Shown here piece after piece: positions 8,154 to 17,835 of a DNA stretch of 33,912 nt. A model generated the notes under the pieces. The model did not search any database and had not been told where the DNA came from. It saw only the letters and a program-made list of their open reading frames with translations. Position numbers and translations under genes: made by a program. Positions within the stretch are counted from its first letter, which is position 1; each line of letters starts with the position of its first letter. The stretch covers positions 1 to 33,912 of the forward strand of contig JAQYNQ010000118.1 in assembly GCA_028727785.1 (NCBI GenBank), read 5' to 3'. The stretch is from Eubacteriaceae bacterium. GTDB lineage: Bacteria > Bacillota > Clostridia > Peptostreptococcales > Anaerovoracaceae.

Positions 8154-8753
8154 ATGTGGACTTATGACAGAAAACTGCAGTACCCTGTAAGAATTAAGAA
8201 TCCAAATCCTGCCCTGGCGAAATTTATAATAAGCCAGTATGGGGGTCCAGATGGCGAAATCGGAGCATCGCTTCGTTATTTATCCCAGAGATATTCCATG
8301 CCGTATAAACAGGTTGCCGGAATTCTTACTGATATCGGAACGGAAGAAATGGCTCACTTCGAAATGGTTGCAGCTATTGTCCATCAGCTTACACGAGATA
8401 TGACTATTGAGCAGATCAAGGAAGCCGGTTTTCAGGAATACTTTGTTGATCACACTGCAGGAGTATATGCACAGGCTGCAGCCGGATTCCCATTCGATGC
8501 TCTCTGTTTTGCATCAAAAGGTGACGCAATTACAGACCTGACGGAAGATATGGCAGCAGAACAGAAGGCGCGAACCACCTATGACAATATTCTTCGTATG
8601 GTAGATGACCCTGATGTAATCGATCCGATCCGATTCCTCCGTCAGCGTGAAATTGTTCATTTCCAGCGGTTTGGCGAGGCTCTTCGAATTATCCAGGATA
8701 ATCTTAATTCAAAGAACTTTTACGCATTCAATCCGGAATTTGATATGAAATAA
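8154..8753 (+). CDS. cotJC: Manganese catalase-family spore protein CotJC
   Basis: MWTYDRKLQYPVRIKNPNPALAKFIISQYGGPDGEIGASLRYLSQRYSMPYKQVAGILTDIGTEEMAHFEMVAAIVHQL. Confidence 0.93.
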   Translation: MWTYDRKLQYPVRIKNPNPALAKFIISQYGGPDGEIGASLRYLSQRYSMPYKQVAGILTDIGTEEMAHFEMVAAIVHQLTRDMTIEQIKEAGFQEYFVDHTAGVYAQAAAGFPFDALCFASKGDAITDLTEDMAAEQKARTTYDNILRMVDDPDVIDPIRFLRQREIVHFQRFGEALRIIQDNLNSKNFYAFNPEFDMK

Positions 8754-8759
8754 ATTAAA

Positions 8760-8802
8760 ATTCCCCTTTTATCTGCACTTGTTATGCACATGAAAGGGGA
8801 AT
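8760..8802. terminator. Hairpin between convergent cotJC and aquaporin genes (likely bidirectional terminator)
   Basis: Perfect 10-bp arms ATTCCCCTTT (8760-8769) / AAAGGGGAAT (8793-8802). Confidence 0.65.
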
Positions 8803-8811
8803 CTCAGTTAA

Positions 8812-9750
8812 CTATATATTTTTTTCTTCGACAGTAATCACAACTTCCTCAGCACTGTCGTCACAGTCGCATGCACTGTCATCAAAATCACATGCGCTGT
8901 CGTCACAGTCACAGTCGCACTCCTCTTTGTCACAGGCGTCTGTGTCCATGTTTACCTTTACACCTTCAGCCTCTGCAATTGCTTTAATTTCTTCCTTTTC
9001 TTCATCAGTTAAAGCCTCAAGAGGAATATCAATTACGTCTTCTTCATCCTCATCTTCTTCACCTTTTTTAAAGAACATGTACAGGCCGGCTGCTAAAGCT
9101 GCACCGGCAAGAGGTCCAACGATGAATACCCATACCTGAGCAATCGCCTCGGTGCCCTCAAATGCCTGGACAAGTGCAGGGCCAAATGATCTTGCAGGGT
9201 TAACAGAAGTTCCGGTAAATGGTATACCCAGAATATGAACAAGAGTTAATGCTATACCGATTACTACACCGGCAATGCCTTTATTTTCAACCTTTGATGT
9301 AACTTCCATAACAACATATACAAAGACAAAAGTCAGTATTATTTCAAGTACAAGTGCCACAAGCATGCTGCTTCCAAATGTACTTGCTTCACCGTAACCG
9401 TTTGCACCCAGTGACATTTTGCTTCCGATGATGAATGAAAGAATCAGAGCACCGGCTACTGCACCAAGAATCTGTGCAGCAACATAACCTGCGAAATCCT
9501 TCACGGTCATTCTCTTAGTAATCAGCATTCCCAGTGATACAGCAGGATTAACGTGTGCACCTGATATATCCCCGAATGCATAAACAACTACCGTTAAGGC
9601 CATTCCAAAAGCTATGGCAATTAACAGAGTAGTAAAAGCAACAGGCAACATTCCCATTGCAGAAAACATAGTGTTCGCTGCGACTGCACTGCCACAGCCG
9701 AAAAGAACAAGCACAGCTGTGCCAATAAATTCCGCTACATATTTTTTCAT
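8812..9750 (-). CDS. Aquaporin/MIP-family channel with acidic and Cys/Asp-rich C-terminal extension
   Basis: MKKYVAEFIGTAVLVLFGCGSAVA; two NPA boxes (GAHVNPAVSLG, GTSVNPARSFGPAL); C-terminal DACDKEECDCDCDDSACDFDDSACDCDDSAEE. Confidence 0.92.
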   Translation of the reverse strand: MKKYVAEFIGTAVLVLFGCGSAVAANTMFSAMGMLPVAFTTLLIAIAFGMALTVVVYAFGDISGAHVNPAVSLGMLITKRMTVKDFAGYVAAQILGAVAGALILSFIIGSKMSLGANGYGEASTFGSSMLVALVLEIILTFVFVYVVMEVTSKVENKGIAGVVIGIALTLVHILGIPFTGTSVNPARSFGPALVQAFEGTEAIAQVWVFIVGPLAGAALAAGLYMFFKKGEEDEDEEDVIDIPLEALTDEEKEEIKAIAEAEGVKVNMDTDACDKEECDCDCDDSACDFDDSACDCDDSAEEVVITVEEKNI

Positions 9751-9879
9751 ATATAAAGCCTCCTAATAATGATATAAAAAATTAATGTATATAAAACCCG
9801 AGAGTACTCTTCTATTGTAAGCCGGGATTGTGACGAAACGGTTAAGAATCTGCAAAAATCCCCTAAACAATACTCTCTT

Positions 9880-10563
9880 TTACATTCCAATAATATCTTT
9901 AATTACCTCGCCGCCGATGATGAGTCCGGCAACTGAAGGAACGAAGCTTATGCTTCCCGGTGTTCTAATCCCTGTTTTCACTGGTTCCTCCGTAGAGTAG
10001 AGCACCTTTACATGGTCAATTCCTCTGTTTCTAAGCTCTTTGCGAATAACTTTTGCCAGAGGGCACACGCTTGTCTTGCTGATGTCCGCAATTGTAAAGC
10101 GTGTCGGATCAAGCTTATTTCCTGTACCCATAGAGGAAATAACACGAACACCGGCCGCTTTAGATCTTTCAATGATTTCAAGTTTTGCTGCCACAGTGTC
10201 AACAGCGTCTACCACATAATCATAATAGCCAAAGTCGATTATGTTACCTGCCTCTCCCGGAAGGAAAAACAAATCGAAACGTTTTACCTTACATTCAGGG
10301 TTAATAGATGCTATTCTTTCAGCCATTGCAAAAGTCTTAGACTGACCTATATTATTACGAGTGGCAATAATCTGCCTGTTAATATTACTTTCGGCCACAG
10401 TGTCTCCATCAACCAGGTGAATTTCACCTACGCCTGCTCTTGCCAGCGCCTCACACACATGACCTCCCACGCCGCCAACGCCAAAGACAATAACCTTTGC
10501 CCGCACCAGTTTTTCCACGCCTTCACATCCTATCAGCATTTCCGTTCTGTCTAAAAAACTCAC
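9880..10563 (-). CDS. tcdA: ThiF/MoeB-family E1-like protein, tRNA threonylcarbamoyladenosine dehydratase (TcdA)-like
   Basis: FLDRTEMLIGCEGVEKLVRAKVIVFGVGGVGGHVCEALARAGVGEIHLVDGDTVAESNINRQIIA; about 227 aa. Confidence 0.85.
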   Translation of the reverse strand: MSFLDRTEMLIGCEGVEKLVRAKVIVFGVGGVGGHVCEALARAGVGEIHLVDGDTVAESNINRQIIATRNNIGQSKTFAMAERIASINPECKVKRFDLFFLPGEAGNIIDFGYYDYVVDAVDTVAAKLEIIERSKAAGVRVISSMGTGNKLDPTRFTIADISKTSVCPLAKVIRKELRNRGIDHVKVLYSTEEPVKTGIRTPGSISFVPSVAGLIIGGEVIKDIIGM

Positions 10564-11012
10564 TTTCTCAGCTCCCCAATTATACTGTAAATCAACTCAG
10601 TTCTGTAACCTTTGGACTGCAGCCTTCTGGCTATCCTGCCAATGGTTTTTTCCGAGCACGGCGGCTCCTCACCTGCCATTCTAACCACCTTCAAGGCTTC
10701 TTCCATGGCCAGTGATTTCTCATCGAAGTCAAATTCCTCCTCAGCAAGAACATCCTCAATGGTGAATTCATCAACTCCAAGCTCCTTCAGGCCTCTTGCT
10801 GCCACAGATTTTCCTCTGCCCTTTTCAAGCTCGCGGCGAATATACATTCTGCAGTATTCCTCGTCATCGAGGTAGTGCATACTTTCCAGTTCCTTAACAA
10901 CCCGATCAATTTCTTCCCGATCAAAACCCTCTCTGTCCAGGTATTTTCTCATCTCCCAAACGGTCCTTGGCCTTGACGAAAGTTTTTTTAAGGCTTTATC
11001 ATATATATTCAT
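10560..11012 (-). CDS. recX: RecX-family regulatory protein
   Basis: MNIYDKALKKLSSRPRTVWEMRKYLDREGFDREEIDRVVKELESMHYLDDEEYCRMYIRRELEKGRGKSVAARGLKELGV. ORF extends to 11117; MNIYDK start fits 1 nt after the upstream stop. Confidence 0.85.
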   Translation of the reverse strand: MNIYDKALKKLSSRPRTVWEMRKYLDREGFDREEIDRVVKELESMHYLDDEEYCRMYIRRELEKGRGKSVAARGLKELGVDEFTIEDVLAEEEFDFDEKSLAMEEALKVVRMAGEEPPCSEKTIGRIARRLQSKGYRTELIYSIIGELRK

Positions 11013-11013
11013 T

Positions 11014-11592
11014 TTAATACTGCCCTTCCTTGCTCTGAAACTCCTCAATGTGAATACCGCTGCATTGTCCCTGAAAACATACTGCACCGGCAAATCCCGT
11101 TTCAGGGCTGAACTCATATAAATAATAGGTTTTGCCTTCCCACTCTACACTGCTGTTGAAATCACCTGACTCGTTCACAAGCTCCGGTCTCTTTCCGAAT
11201 ATGCCATCACCGGTACACTTGGCAAATGCTTCTGTCCTTGTCCATATTCTGTAAAAGGCTTCCCTTTTATCCTCTGCATTTTCAAAATAGCTTAATTCTC
11301 TTTCTGAAAAGATTCTTTTTGCAATCCGATGAAAACCGGTTCCTTTTTTGTACTGAATGTCCATGCCGCATGGTACTTCACTGAAAAGACATGCCCATAA
11401 ATTCTCACTGTGGGACAGGGAAAACTCAATTTTACTCTTATCAAAGTAGGGTTTGCCTTTTTGATGGGTCAGAATACTTACAGGCCTTGCAGTTCCTATG
11501 TCATCGGCAAATAACGATGCACATTCCAGTATCATATTATACCCTTTTTCACCCTGCAAAAAACCGCCTCTGTACTTATACACAATGTTCAT
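11014..11592 (-). CDS. 4'-phosphopantetheinyl transferase superfamily protein
   Basis: GKPYFDKSKIEFSLSHSENLWACLFSEVPCGMDIQYKKG...FSERELSYFENAEDKREAFYRIWTRTEAFAKCTGDG. Start at MNIVYKYRGG (GGGGAC RBS); ORF extends to 11613. Confidence 0.82.
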   Translation of the reverse strand: MNIVYKYRGGFLQGEKGYNMILECASLFADDIGTARPVSILTHQKGKPYFDKSKIEFSLSHSENLWACLFSEVPCGMDIQYKKGTGFHRIAKRIFSERELSYFENAEDKREAFYRIWTRTEAFAKCTGDGIFGKRPELVNESGDFNSSVEWEGKTYYLYEFSPETGFAGAVCFQGQCSGIHIEEFQSKEGQY

Positions 11593-11615
11593 ATGTATTG
11601 TCCCCTTTTTCATTT

Positions 11616-11652
11616 AAAAAAACGTGATGACATTTTACCATACCATCACGTT
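11616..11652 (-). terminator. Rho-independent terminator after the TrpR/YerC-family gene
   Basis: 9-bp stem AACGTGATG (11621-11629)/CATCACGTT (11644-11652), U-run on minus strand (11616-11620). Confidence 0.7.
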
Positions 11653-11658
11653 CTGATT

Positions 11659-11964
11659 CTATTCTGTATCCTTATCCTTTAGTCTGTCAATTACAAGTTC
11701 ATACCCGCCTGCACCATATACCAGACACTTATTAATTCGGCTGATTGTTGCAGTGGAAGCTTTGGTGATTTCCTCGATTTCACTATATGTTTTCTTTTCA
11801 GCCAGCAGCTTTGCAACCTGCATACGCTGTGTCATCGCACGAAGCTCGTTTATAGTGCATACATCTTCAAAGAATCTGTAACATTCCTCCTGATTCTTTA
11901 ACAACAGTATGGCCTCGAAAAACTCATCCATTACCTGACTTTTGAATCTTGAATCGTACCCCAT
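11659..11964 (-). CDS. YerC/YecD family TrpR-related transcriptional regulator
   Basis: FFEAILLLKNQEECYRFFEDVCTINELRAMTQRMQVAKLLAEKKTYSEIEEITKASTATISRINKCLVYGAGGYELVI; RBS AAAGGAG before MGYDSRF. Confidence 0.9.
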   Translation of the reverse strand: MGYDSRFKSQVMDEFFEAILLLKNQEECYRFFEDVCTINELRAMTQRMQVAKLLAEKKTYSEIEEITKASTATISRINKCLVYGAGGYELVIDRLKDKDTE

Positions 11965-12076
11965 AATACTAGCTCCTTTCACTTCTGTACTTAACAATCG
12001 TATATATGTTATCACAGTGAAGTATTAAAGTCAAAATTGTTTTTCGACGATTAAACTTTATTTTCTTAAGTATGCA

Positions 12077-13255
12077 TTATTTCAACAGTGAAATCGCCTT
12101 TTTTAACTGGGCGTCTGTATCCTTTTTTGAACTTTTCTTTACTACATAGTCAGGCTTGATGCCCTTACCATGTATATGATTCCCTTCAGGTGAAAGATAT
12201 TCCATAGTTGTCAGCTTAATCGAGGTATTGTCTTCTAAGACCTCCATAGTCTGAATGATTCCTTTTCCAAATGTCTTTGTTCCTACAATTTTTCCGCCTT
12301 TGTGATCCTTTATTGCAGCCGCGACTATTTCAGACGTACTGGCTGAATCACCGTCAACTAAAAGAACATATTTTAATTTTGTGCAGTTTCCGTCAGAATT
12401 ATATACCTGTTCCTCGCCCTTTTTATTAATTGTCCTGGTTATTACACCTTCAGGCAGAAGCATGTCCGCAATATGAATACCGGCCTCGGCAACACCTCCA
12501 CCATTACCGCGAAGGTCGATGATCAGACCCTTAAGCTCCTTGTTTTCCAGTTCCGTCAAAACCTCCTCAAACTGTTTATCCGTTTCATTATCAAAACTGG
12601 CAATGTAGATGTATCCATACTTTTTATCAATAACTGTCGAACCTACCGAAGGTTCCTCAATAGTTCCTCTGACCAGACGGACAGTTTTGCTCTTGCTGTC
12701 TCTTTCATATGTAACCTTAACCCGACTTCCCAGGTCACCTCTTAAGGCCTTCGCCACTTCGTCCATGTCCTTGTAGACCTTGCCGTCAACATGTGTGATA
12801 ACATCTCCGGCTCTGATACCTGCCGAATCCGCAGGACTGTCTTTAATAACACGTCCTACTATATAGCGGCTCGGATCGTCTTTTGACTGGCTGAAAATAA
12901 TACCGATTCCACCAAAGGTTCCACTAAAATACTCTGTTATTTTCTTCGTTTCGTCTTCGTTATAGTATGCGGAGTATTTATCGCCAAGGGACTCTACCAG
13001 AGACTTGTACACATTTTCCATCATCTTATCTTCATCAACATCCCAGAGAAAGTTGTTTTCGATAAGCATGTGCAGATTATACAGCTTGCCGTATTTTTCG
13101 GCTATATCCTCATACTTCTCATATTTTTTTGTATTTACCAGCGACATGCCGCTGACTGTCATCAGTCCATAACCAACTATCCCGACTACAAGTGCTGTAG
13201 CAATAATTGTGGCTACAATTGCCATAATAAATCTGGACTTTTTCATTCTAATCAT
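12077..13255 (-). CDS. S41-family C-terminal processing peptidase (PDZ domain)
   Basis: PDZ 'GRVIKDSPADSAGIRAGDVITHVDG'; catalytic region LLVDGDSASTSEIVAAAIKDHKGGKIVGTKTFGKGIIQT; N-terminal TM. Confidence 0.93.
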   Translation of the reverse strand: MIRMKKSRFIMAIVATIIATALVVGIVGYGLMTVSGMSLVNTKKYEKYEDIAEKYGKLYNLHMLIENNFLWDVDEDKMMENVYKSLVESLGDKYSAYYNEDETKKITEYFSGTFGGIGIIFSQSKDDPSRYIVGRVIKDSPADSAGIRAGDVITHVDGKVYKDMDEVAKALRGDLGSRVKVTYERDSKSKTVRLVRGTIEEPSVGSTVIDKKYGYIYIASFDNETDKQFEEVLTELENKELKGLIIDLRGNGGGVAEAGIHIADMLLPEGVITRTINKKGEEQVYNSDGNCTKLKYVLLVDGDSASTSEIVAAAIKDHKGGKIVGTKTFGKGIIQTMEVLEDNTSIKLTTMEYLSPEGNHIHGKGIKPDYVVKKSSKKDTDAQLKKAISLLK

Positions 13256-13267
13256 AAACTCACCTTA

Positions 13268-14902
13268 TTATTCTATGGACAAAACTGTAGTTTGCAGGTA
13301 TTCTCTTCCGTTCCACGTCTGACACTCCAGAGTGCCCGTAATATTTCTGTATGTTCCTGACTTAAGAATTTCATCGAAAGCTGACGCATTTTTAAATATT
13401 ACACAGGAATGCTCCCTGCCGTTTTCCAGCGTTGCCGTAAATCTGGTATACTGACCCTTCGAGCCCATTTTTTTCACATTGTCGGGTTTGCCTCTGAATG
13501 TAAATACCGGCTGAGGGTTTTCCGCTCCAAAAGGCTCCAGAAGTTCCAGTTCTTTTGCAAACTCCAGACACATATCATCTGCTTCAAGAAAAGCGTCCAC
13601 TTCAAGCTTTTCCTCCATAAGGTCCGGTGTTTCCTTTATCAGTATTTCTATGGACTTGTTCAGATTCTTTCTAAGCACATCCACATTTTCCTTTTTCATG
13701 GTAAAGCCACATGCTGCAGCATGTCCGCCAAACTTTATGAAAAGGCTGCTGTTTTCCTTTAGCATCCGGTACAAATTCACTCCCGGAATGCTTCTGCCTG
13801 TTCCCTTTACTAATCCATCGCCTATTGACGTTACGATTACAGCAGGCTTGTAATACTGTTCTTTAATCTTTCCGGCAACGATTCCGGTAATTCCTTCATG
13901 AGCGTCTTCAAGCTCAATCACAAGGAAACTGTCTTCAGAATACTTTTCAGCTATCAGTTCCTCGCACTCCGCAAAAGTAGCTTCCTGCCTGCTTTTTCTC
14001 ATGTTATTAAACTTTACAAGTTTTGATACTCCGGCTCTGGCGTCTTCTGTGTTCTTTGCCATCATTACTTCTGCCGCAGTGTAAGCGTGTTCCATTCTGC
14101 CTGCAGCGTTAATGTGCGGCACAATGGCAAAGGAAACATTCCCGGAATTTATTTTTCCTTTTTCCAGGCTGACGCCCTCTATCAGGCTGCTTACCCCTGC
14201 ACGCTCTGTAAGGTTAAGCATTCTGATACCATATTTTGCAATTGTTCTGTTTTCATCAATGAGAGGAACAATATCACCGATAGTGCCAATGCCAACAACA
14301 TCCAGAGTTCTTGTTACAACTGACTTTGGCAGGCCGGTTACATTTACAATGGCCTGAGCCAGCTTGAATGCGACACCCACTCCTGCAAGTCGTTTGAAGG
14401 GATATTGACATCCCGGCTGCATAGGATTAATAACAGGGCAGTCTGCTATTCTGTCCGCTATTGTATGATGGTCTGTGACCAGAATCTTCAGTCCCAGAGA
14501 CTTTGCGTATTCTACTTCTTCAAATGACACGCTTCCGCAGTCTACGGTCACGATAAGGTCCACATTGTCAGCTTTGATTTTCTCGATTGCTTTGCAGTTC
14601 AACCCGTAGCCCTCGTCAAATCTGGAAGGAATGTAGTATGTAAGGTTATCTGTAAGGTTGGACAGTACCTCCATAAGCACGGTAGTAGAAGTAATTCCGT
14701 CTGCATCATAATCTCCGAAAATGCAGATTCTCTCACCCTGATCGATTGATGACAGTATTAAATCCACTCCTTCTTCCATATTCAAGAGCAGGAATGGATC
14801 GTAGGTCTTTTTCGGTTTATCAGAGAGGAACTCTGAAATTTCAGAGTCCCCCACAATTCCTCTTTTATTTAGTATTTCTTCTAATTTTGGATGTATTTTC
14901 AT
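13268..14902 (-). CDS. recJ: Single-stranded-DNA-specific exonuclease RecJ
   Basis: DHH motifs ICIFGDYDADGITSTTVLMEVL, ILVTDHHTIADRIADCPVINP, HINAAGRMEHA, GGHAAACGFT (DHHA1). Confidence 0.93.
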   Translation of the reverse strand: MKIHPKLEEILNKRGIVGDSEISEFLSDKPKKTYDPFLLLNMEEGVDLILSSIDQGERICIFGDYDADGITSTTVLMEVLSNLTDNLTYYIPSRFDEGYGLNCKAIEKIKADNVDLIVTVDCGSVSFEEVEYAKSLGLKILVTDHHTIADRIADCPVINPMQPGCQYPFKRLAGVGVAFKLAQAIVNVTGLPKSVVTRTLDVVGIGTIGDIVPLIDENRTIAKYGIRMLNLTERAGVSSLIEGVSLEKGKINSGNVSFAIVPHINAAGRMEHAYTAAEVMMAKNTEDARAGVSKLVKFNNMRKSRQEATFAECEELIAEKYSEDSFLVIELEDAHEGITGIVAGKIKEQYYKPAVIVTSIGDGLVKGTGRSIPGVNLYRMLKENSSLFIKFGGHAAACGFTMKKENVDVLRKNLNKSIEILIKETPDLMEEKLEVDAFLEADDMCLEFAKELELLEPFGAENPQPVFTFRGKPDNVKKMGSKGQYTRFTATLENGREHSCVIFKNASAFDEILKSGTYRNITGTLECQTWNGREYLQTTVLSIE

Positions 14903-14912
14903 ATTTATCTTT

Positions 14913-15977
14913 CTACAGGTATCCCATAGGATTTACGTATTCACCGTTTACTCTCACTTCAAAGTGGCAGTGAGGACCTGTTGACCAGCCTGTTGACCCT
15001 ACATTTGCAATAACCTGACCTCTGGATACAGTCTGTCCTGCACTTACTGACAGTGAGCTGTTATGCCCGTATAGAGTACTGATGCCACTGCCGTGGTCAA
15101 TAATTACAGCGTAACCGTATCCTCCATACCAGTCAGCAAGAATAACTGTTCCTGACTCAGCTGCATATACAGGGTCTCCGTAACTTGCGCCAATATCTAT
15201 TCCTGTATGTCCGGTGTAAATTCCTGTAATCGGATGAATTCTTCCGCCGAACTCAGATGTTATGTATCTTGAATCTGTCGGCCACATAAACTGTCCGCTG
15301 CCTGTGTATTCAGGCTGCTTGTTTCTGTTTGCCGCCTGAAGCTCTTTAATCAGGTCACCGATTCTCTGTGCTTCAGCATTTAAATCATCCAGCTTGTCCT
15401 GAAGATTTCTCTTCTTCACATCCAGCGCATCTTTCTTTTCCTGCGCTTCCTGCTTTTCTGCATCTAGAGCTTCCTGCTCTTTCTTCAGCGACTCTCTCTT
15501 TTGTTTCAGTTCTGCCTGCTGTTCCTGAAGAGTTGTAATGGTATCCTGGTCATTTTCATATATTCTCTGAATCATCTCCACATTGGAAAGGAATTCCGAT
15601 AAGCTGTTTGATCCAAAGAGAACATCCAGAAATCCTACCGAGCCATTCTTGTACATTACTCTAAGTCTTTTGTTAAGCTCTGTTTCTGATTCGGCAATTT
15701 CTTTTTCTGTCTTCTGAATTGATGCAGTAGCCTCGTTGATTTCGCCTATTTTCTGATTAATCTGATTCTGAATCTGGTCAATTTCACTCTGTCCGTCTTC
15801 AATCTCATCAACAAGTTCATTCATTTCCTGTTCAACTTTATCGCGGTTGCTTTCCACGTCTTCCAGTTCCTGCTGCTGTTCGGAAATGCTTGTTCCGTAT
15901 ACAACCGCACCGGTACTGAAGGTGAAAACAAGACACACTGATAAAGCAACTGCTGCTGCCTTCTTTTTAAATTTCAT
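14913..15977 (-). CDS. M23 peptidase with N-terminal coiled coil (EnvC-like murein hydrolase activator)
   Basis: Signal peptide, long coiled coil, then SEFGGRIHPITGIYTGHTGIDIGASYGDPVYAAESGTV...IIDHGSGISTLYGHNS...VGSTGWSTGPHCHFEVRVNGEYVNPMGYL. Confidence 0.93.
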   Translation of the reverse strand: MKFKKKAAAVALSVCLVFTFSTGAVVYGTSISEQQQELEDVESNRDKVEQEMNELVDEIEDGQSEIDQIQNQINQKIGEINEATASIQKTEKEIAESETELNKRLRVMYKNGSVGFLDVLFGSNSLSEFLSNVEMIQRIYENDQDTITTLQEQQAELKQKRESLKKEQEALDAEKQEAQEKKDALDVKKRNLQDKLDDLNAEAQRIGDLIKELQAANRNKQPEYTGSGQFMWPTDSRYITSEFGGRIHPITGIYTGHTGIDIGASYGDPVYAAESGTVILADWYGGYGYAVIIDHGSGISTLYGHNSSLSVSAGQTVSRGQVIANVGSTGWSTGPHCHFEVRVNGEYVNPMGYL

Positions 15978-16001
15978 GAAATAATCCTTTCTAATCTTCC
16001 T

Positions 16002-16892
16002 CTAGGTTCTTAAGAACTTTCTCATTGAAATAATACTTCCGCAGGCACCGATGCTTACTCCTATTGCCAGGAATATGCATACAAGATTGCCCGCAAGATA
16101 TCCTGCCGGAACCAGTGGTGATGAGATAATTGTCATTACCTGGATTCCGATTAAATCCACTACCTTGGAATATGCAATAAAGGTTATCAGTGCGGAAAGT
16201 AATGAGGAGATGATACCGATAATCACGCCCTCTACAAGGAACGGTCCTCTTATGAACCAGTTAGTTGCACCGATATAACTCATAATTGATATTTCCTTGG
16301 CCCTTGCAAATACTGTCAGCTTTATTGTATTAGATACGACAATAACTGATACTACAACAAGGAATCCCATAATAATAAGGGCTGTAAGCTGTAAAAAGTC
16401 TGTTACTTTTGTCAGCTTCTCTACAGTTTCTTTATAGTACTTAACATCTTCCACGCCATCAAGGGTCTTTGCAAACTCAGTAATCTTATCGGCGTCTTCC
16501 AGATGTTTAACCTCAATAATCAGAGAACTTGGAAGAGGATTCTTGTTCAGTGAATCAAGCAGATATCCGCTTTCGCCCCATCTCTGCTTCATTATTTTAA
16601 GGGCATCCTCTTTGCTTCTGAACTGAACGTTTTCAACATCTTTTCTGCTCTGTATGTCAGTCATCATCTGCTGAACCTGACTTTCGCTGCAGTCATCCTT
16701 TATAAAGATTTCCACCTGCTCAAAATCTGACTTGACCATTTCAGAGAAAAGGTTGACATTCACTGTTATTACGAAGAACATACCAAGAATAAGCATCATT
16801 GCAGTAATTGCACATATTGATGCAAATCCCATTCCTTTATTTCTTCCAAGCTGCCGGAATGCCTGTCGGATATTATAACTGACTGTTCTCAT
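16002..16892 (-). CDS. ftsX: Cell division ABC transporter permease FtsX
   Basis: NIRQAFRQLGRNKGMGFASICAITAMMLILGMFFVI...VEIFIKDDCSESQVQQM; four TM segments; follows ftsE. Confidence 0.93.
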   Translation of the reverse strand: MRTVSYNIRQAFRQLGRNKGMGFASICAITAMMLILGMFFVITVNVNLFSEMVKSDFEQVEIFIKDDCSESQVQQMMTDIQSRKDVENVQFRSKEDALKIMKQRWGESGYLLDSLNKNPLPSSLIIEVKHLEDADKITEFAKTLDGVEDVKYYKETVEKLTKVTDFLQLTALIIMGFLVVVSVIVVSNTIKLTVFARAKEISIMSYIGATNWFIRGPFLVEGVIIGIISSLLSALITFIAYSKVVDLIGIQVMTIISSPLVPAGYLAGNLVCIFLAIGVSIGACGSIISMRKFLRT

Positions 16893-17730
16893 CTTCAGGC
16901 ACCTCCTCTTGTTCTGTTATCTGCTCTCCATCTTCTGTTAGCGTAGAGTCCTCATCTGAAACATCTTCCGGAATTTCCCGGGCATTATCTTCTGCAGTCT
17001 CTTCAGCTGCCTCCTCAAAAGCCTCTTCAGCTGCCTCATCCGACGCCTCTTCTGCAAAACCATACTGTCCAAATTCATCTCTGACAATATGACCATTGTC
17101 TATTGCCACCACTCTCTTCTTCATGCGGTCAACAATATCTTTGGCATGTGTAACCATTAGAATTGTAGTTCCCGTAATATTAATCTGGTTCAGCAGATCC
17201 ATTATTTCTGCCGCTGTGTCCGGGTCAAGATTTCCTGTAGGCTCGTCCGCAATCAAGACCGTAGGATTGTTGATGATTGCTCTTGCAATTGCAACTCTCT
17301 GCTGTTCACCTGCCGACAGCTCATTAGGATACTTGTCCGACTTGTCAGAGATACCTACAAGGGCAAGCACTTGAGGTACCTTCTTTCTTATCATTCTCTT
17401 TGACTTGTGCAGTATTTCCATTGCAAAGGCAACGTTTTCAAATACCGTCTTATTTGGCAGCAGTCTGAAATCCTGCCATACAATGCCTATGCGCCTTCTT
17501 AGCTGAGGTACTTCTCTGTTGCTCAGACGGGTAACCTCTTTGCCGTCTACTTTGATACTTCCGGAATCAGCATTGATTTCTTTCAGAATCAGCTTAATAA
17601 ATGTAGATTTACCTGCGCCACTTGGACCAACCAGAAAGACAAAGTCGCCTTTTTTTATGCGAATACTTGCATTCTCAAGTCCAACATTTTGGCCGTCATA
17701 AATCTTTGTTACGTTGTCAAATATAATCAT
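16873..17730 (-). CDS. ftsE: Cell division ATP-binding protein FtsE with acidic C-terminal extension
   Basis: MIIFDNVTKIYDG...FLVGPSGAGKSTFIKLI...LSAGEQQRVAIARAIINNPTVLIADEPTGNLDP; about 60-aa Glu/Asp/Ala-rich tail. Confidence 0.95.
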   Translation of the reverse strand: MIIFDNVTKIYDGQNVGLENASIRIKKGDFVFLVGPSGAGKSTFIKLILKEINADSGSIKVDGKEVTRLSNREVPQLRRRIGIVWQDFRLLPNKTVFENVAFAMEILHKSKRMIRKKVPQVLALVGISDKSDKYPNELSAGEQQRVAIARAIINNPTVLIADEPTGNLDPDTAAEIMDLLNQINITGTTILMVTHAKDIVDRMKKRVVAIDNGHIVRDEFGQYGFAEEASDEAAEEAFEEAAEETAEDNAREIPEDVSDEDSTLTEDGEQITEQEEVPEDENSQL

Positions 17731-17835
17731 ACGGAATCCTTTCCTTTATTTATACATTTACATACACTGTAATTATACAACAATTCACGTTGAATTCAAA
17801 GTAAAAACGGCAATTTTCACGATTCCTTCACATTC

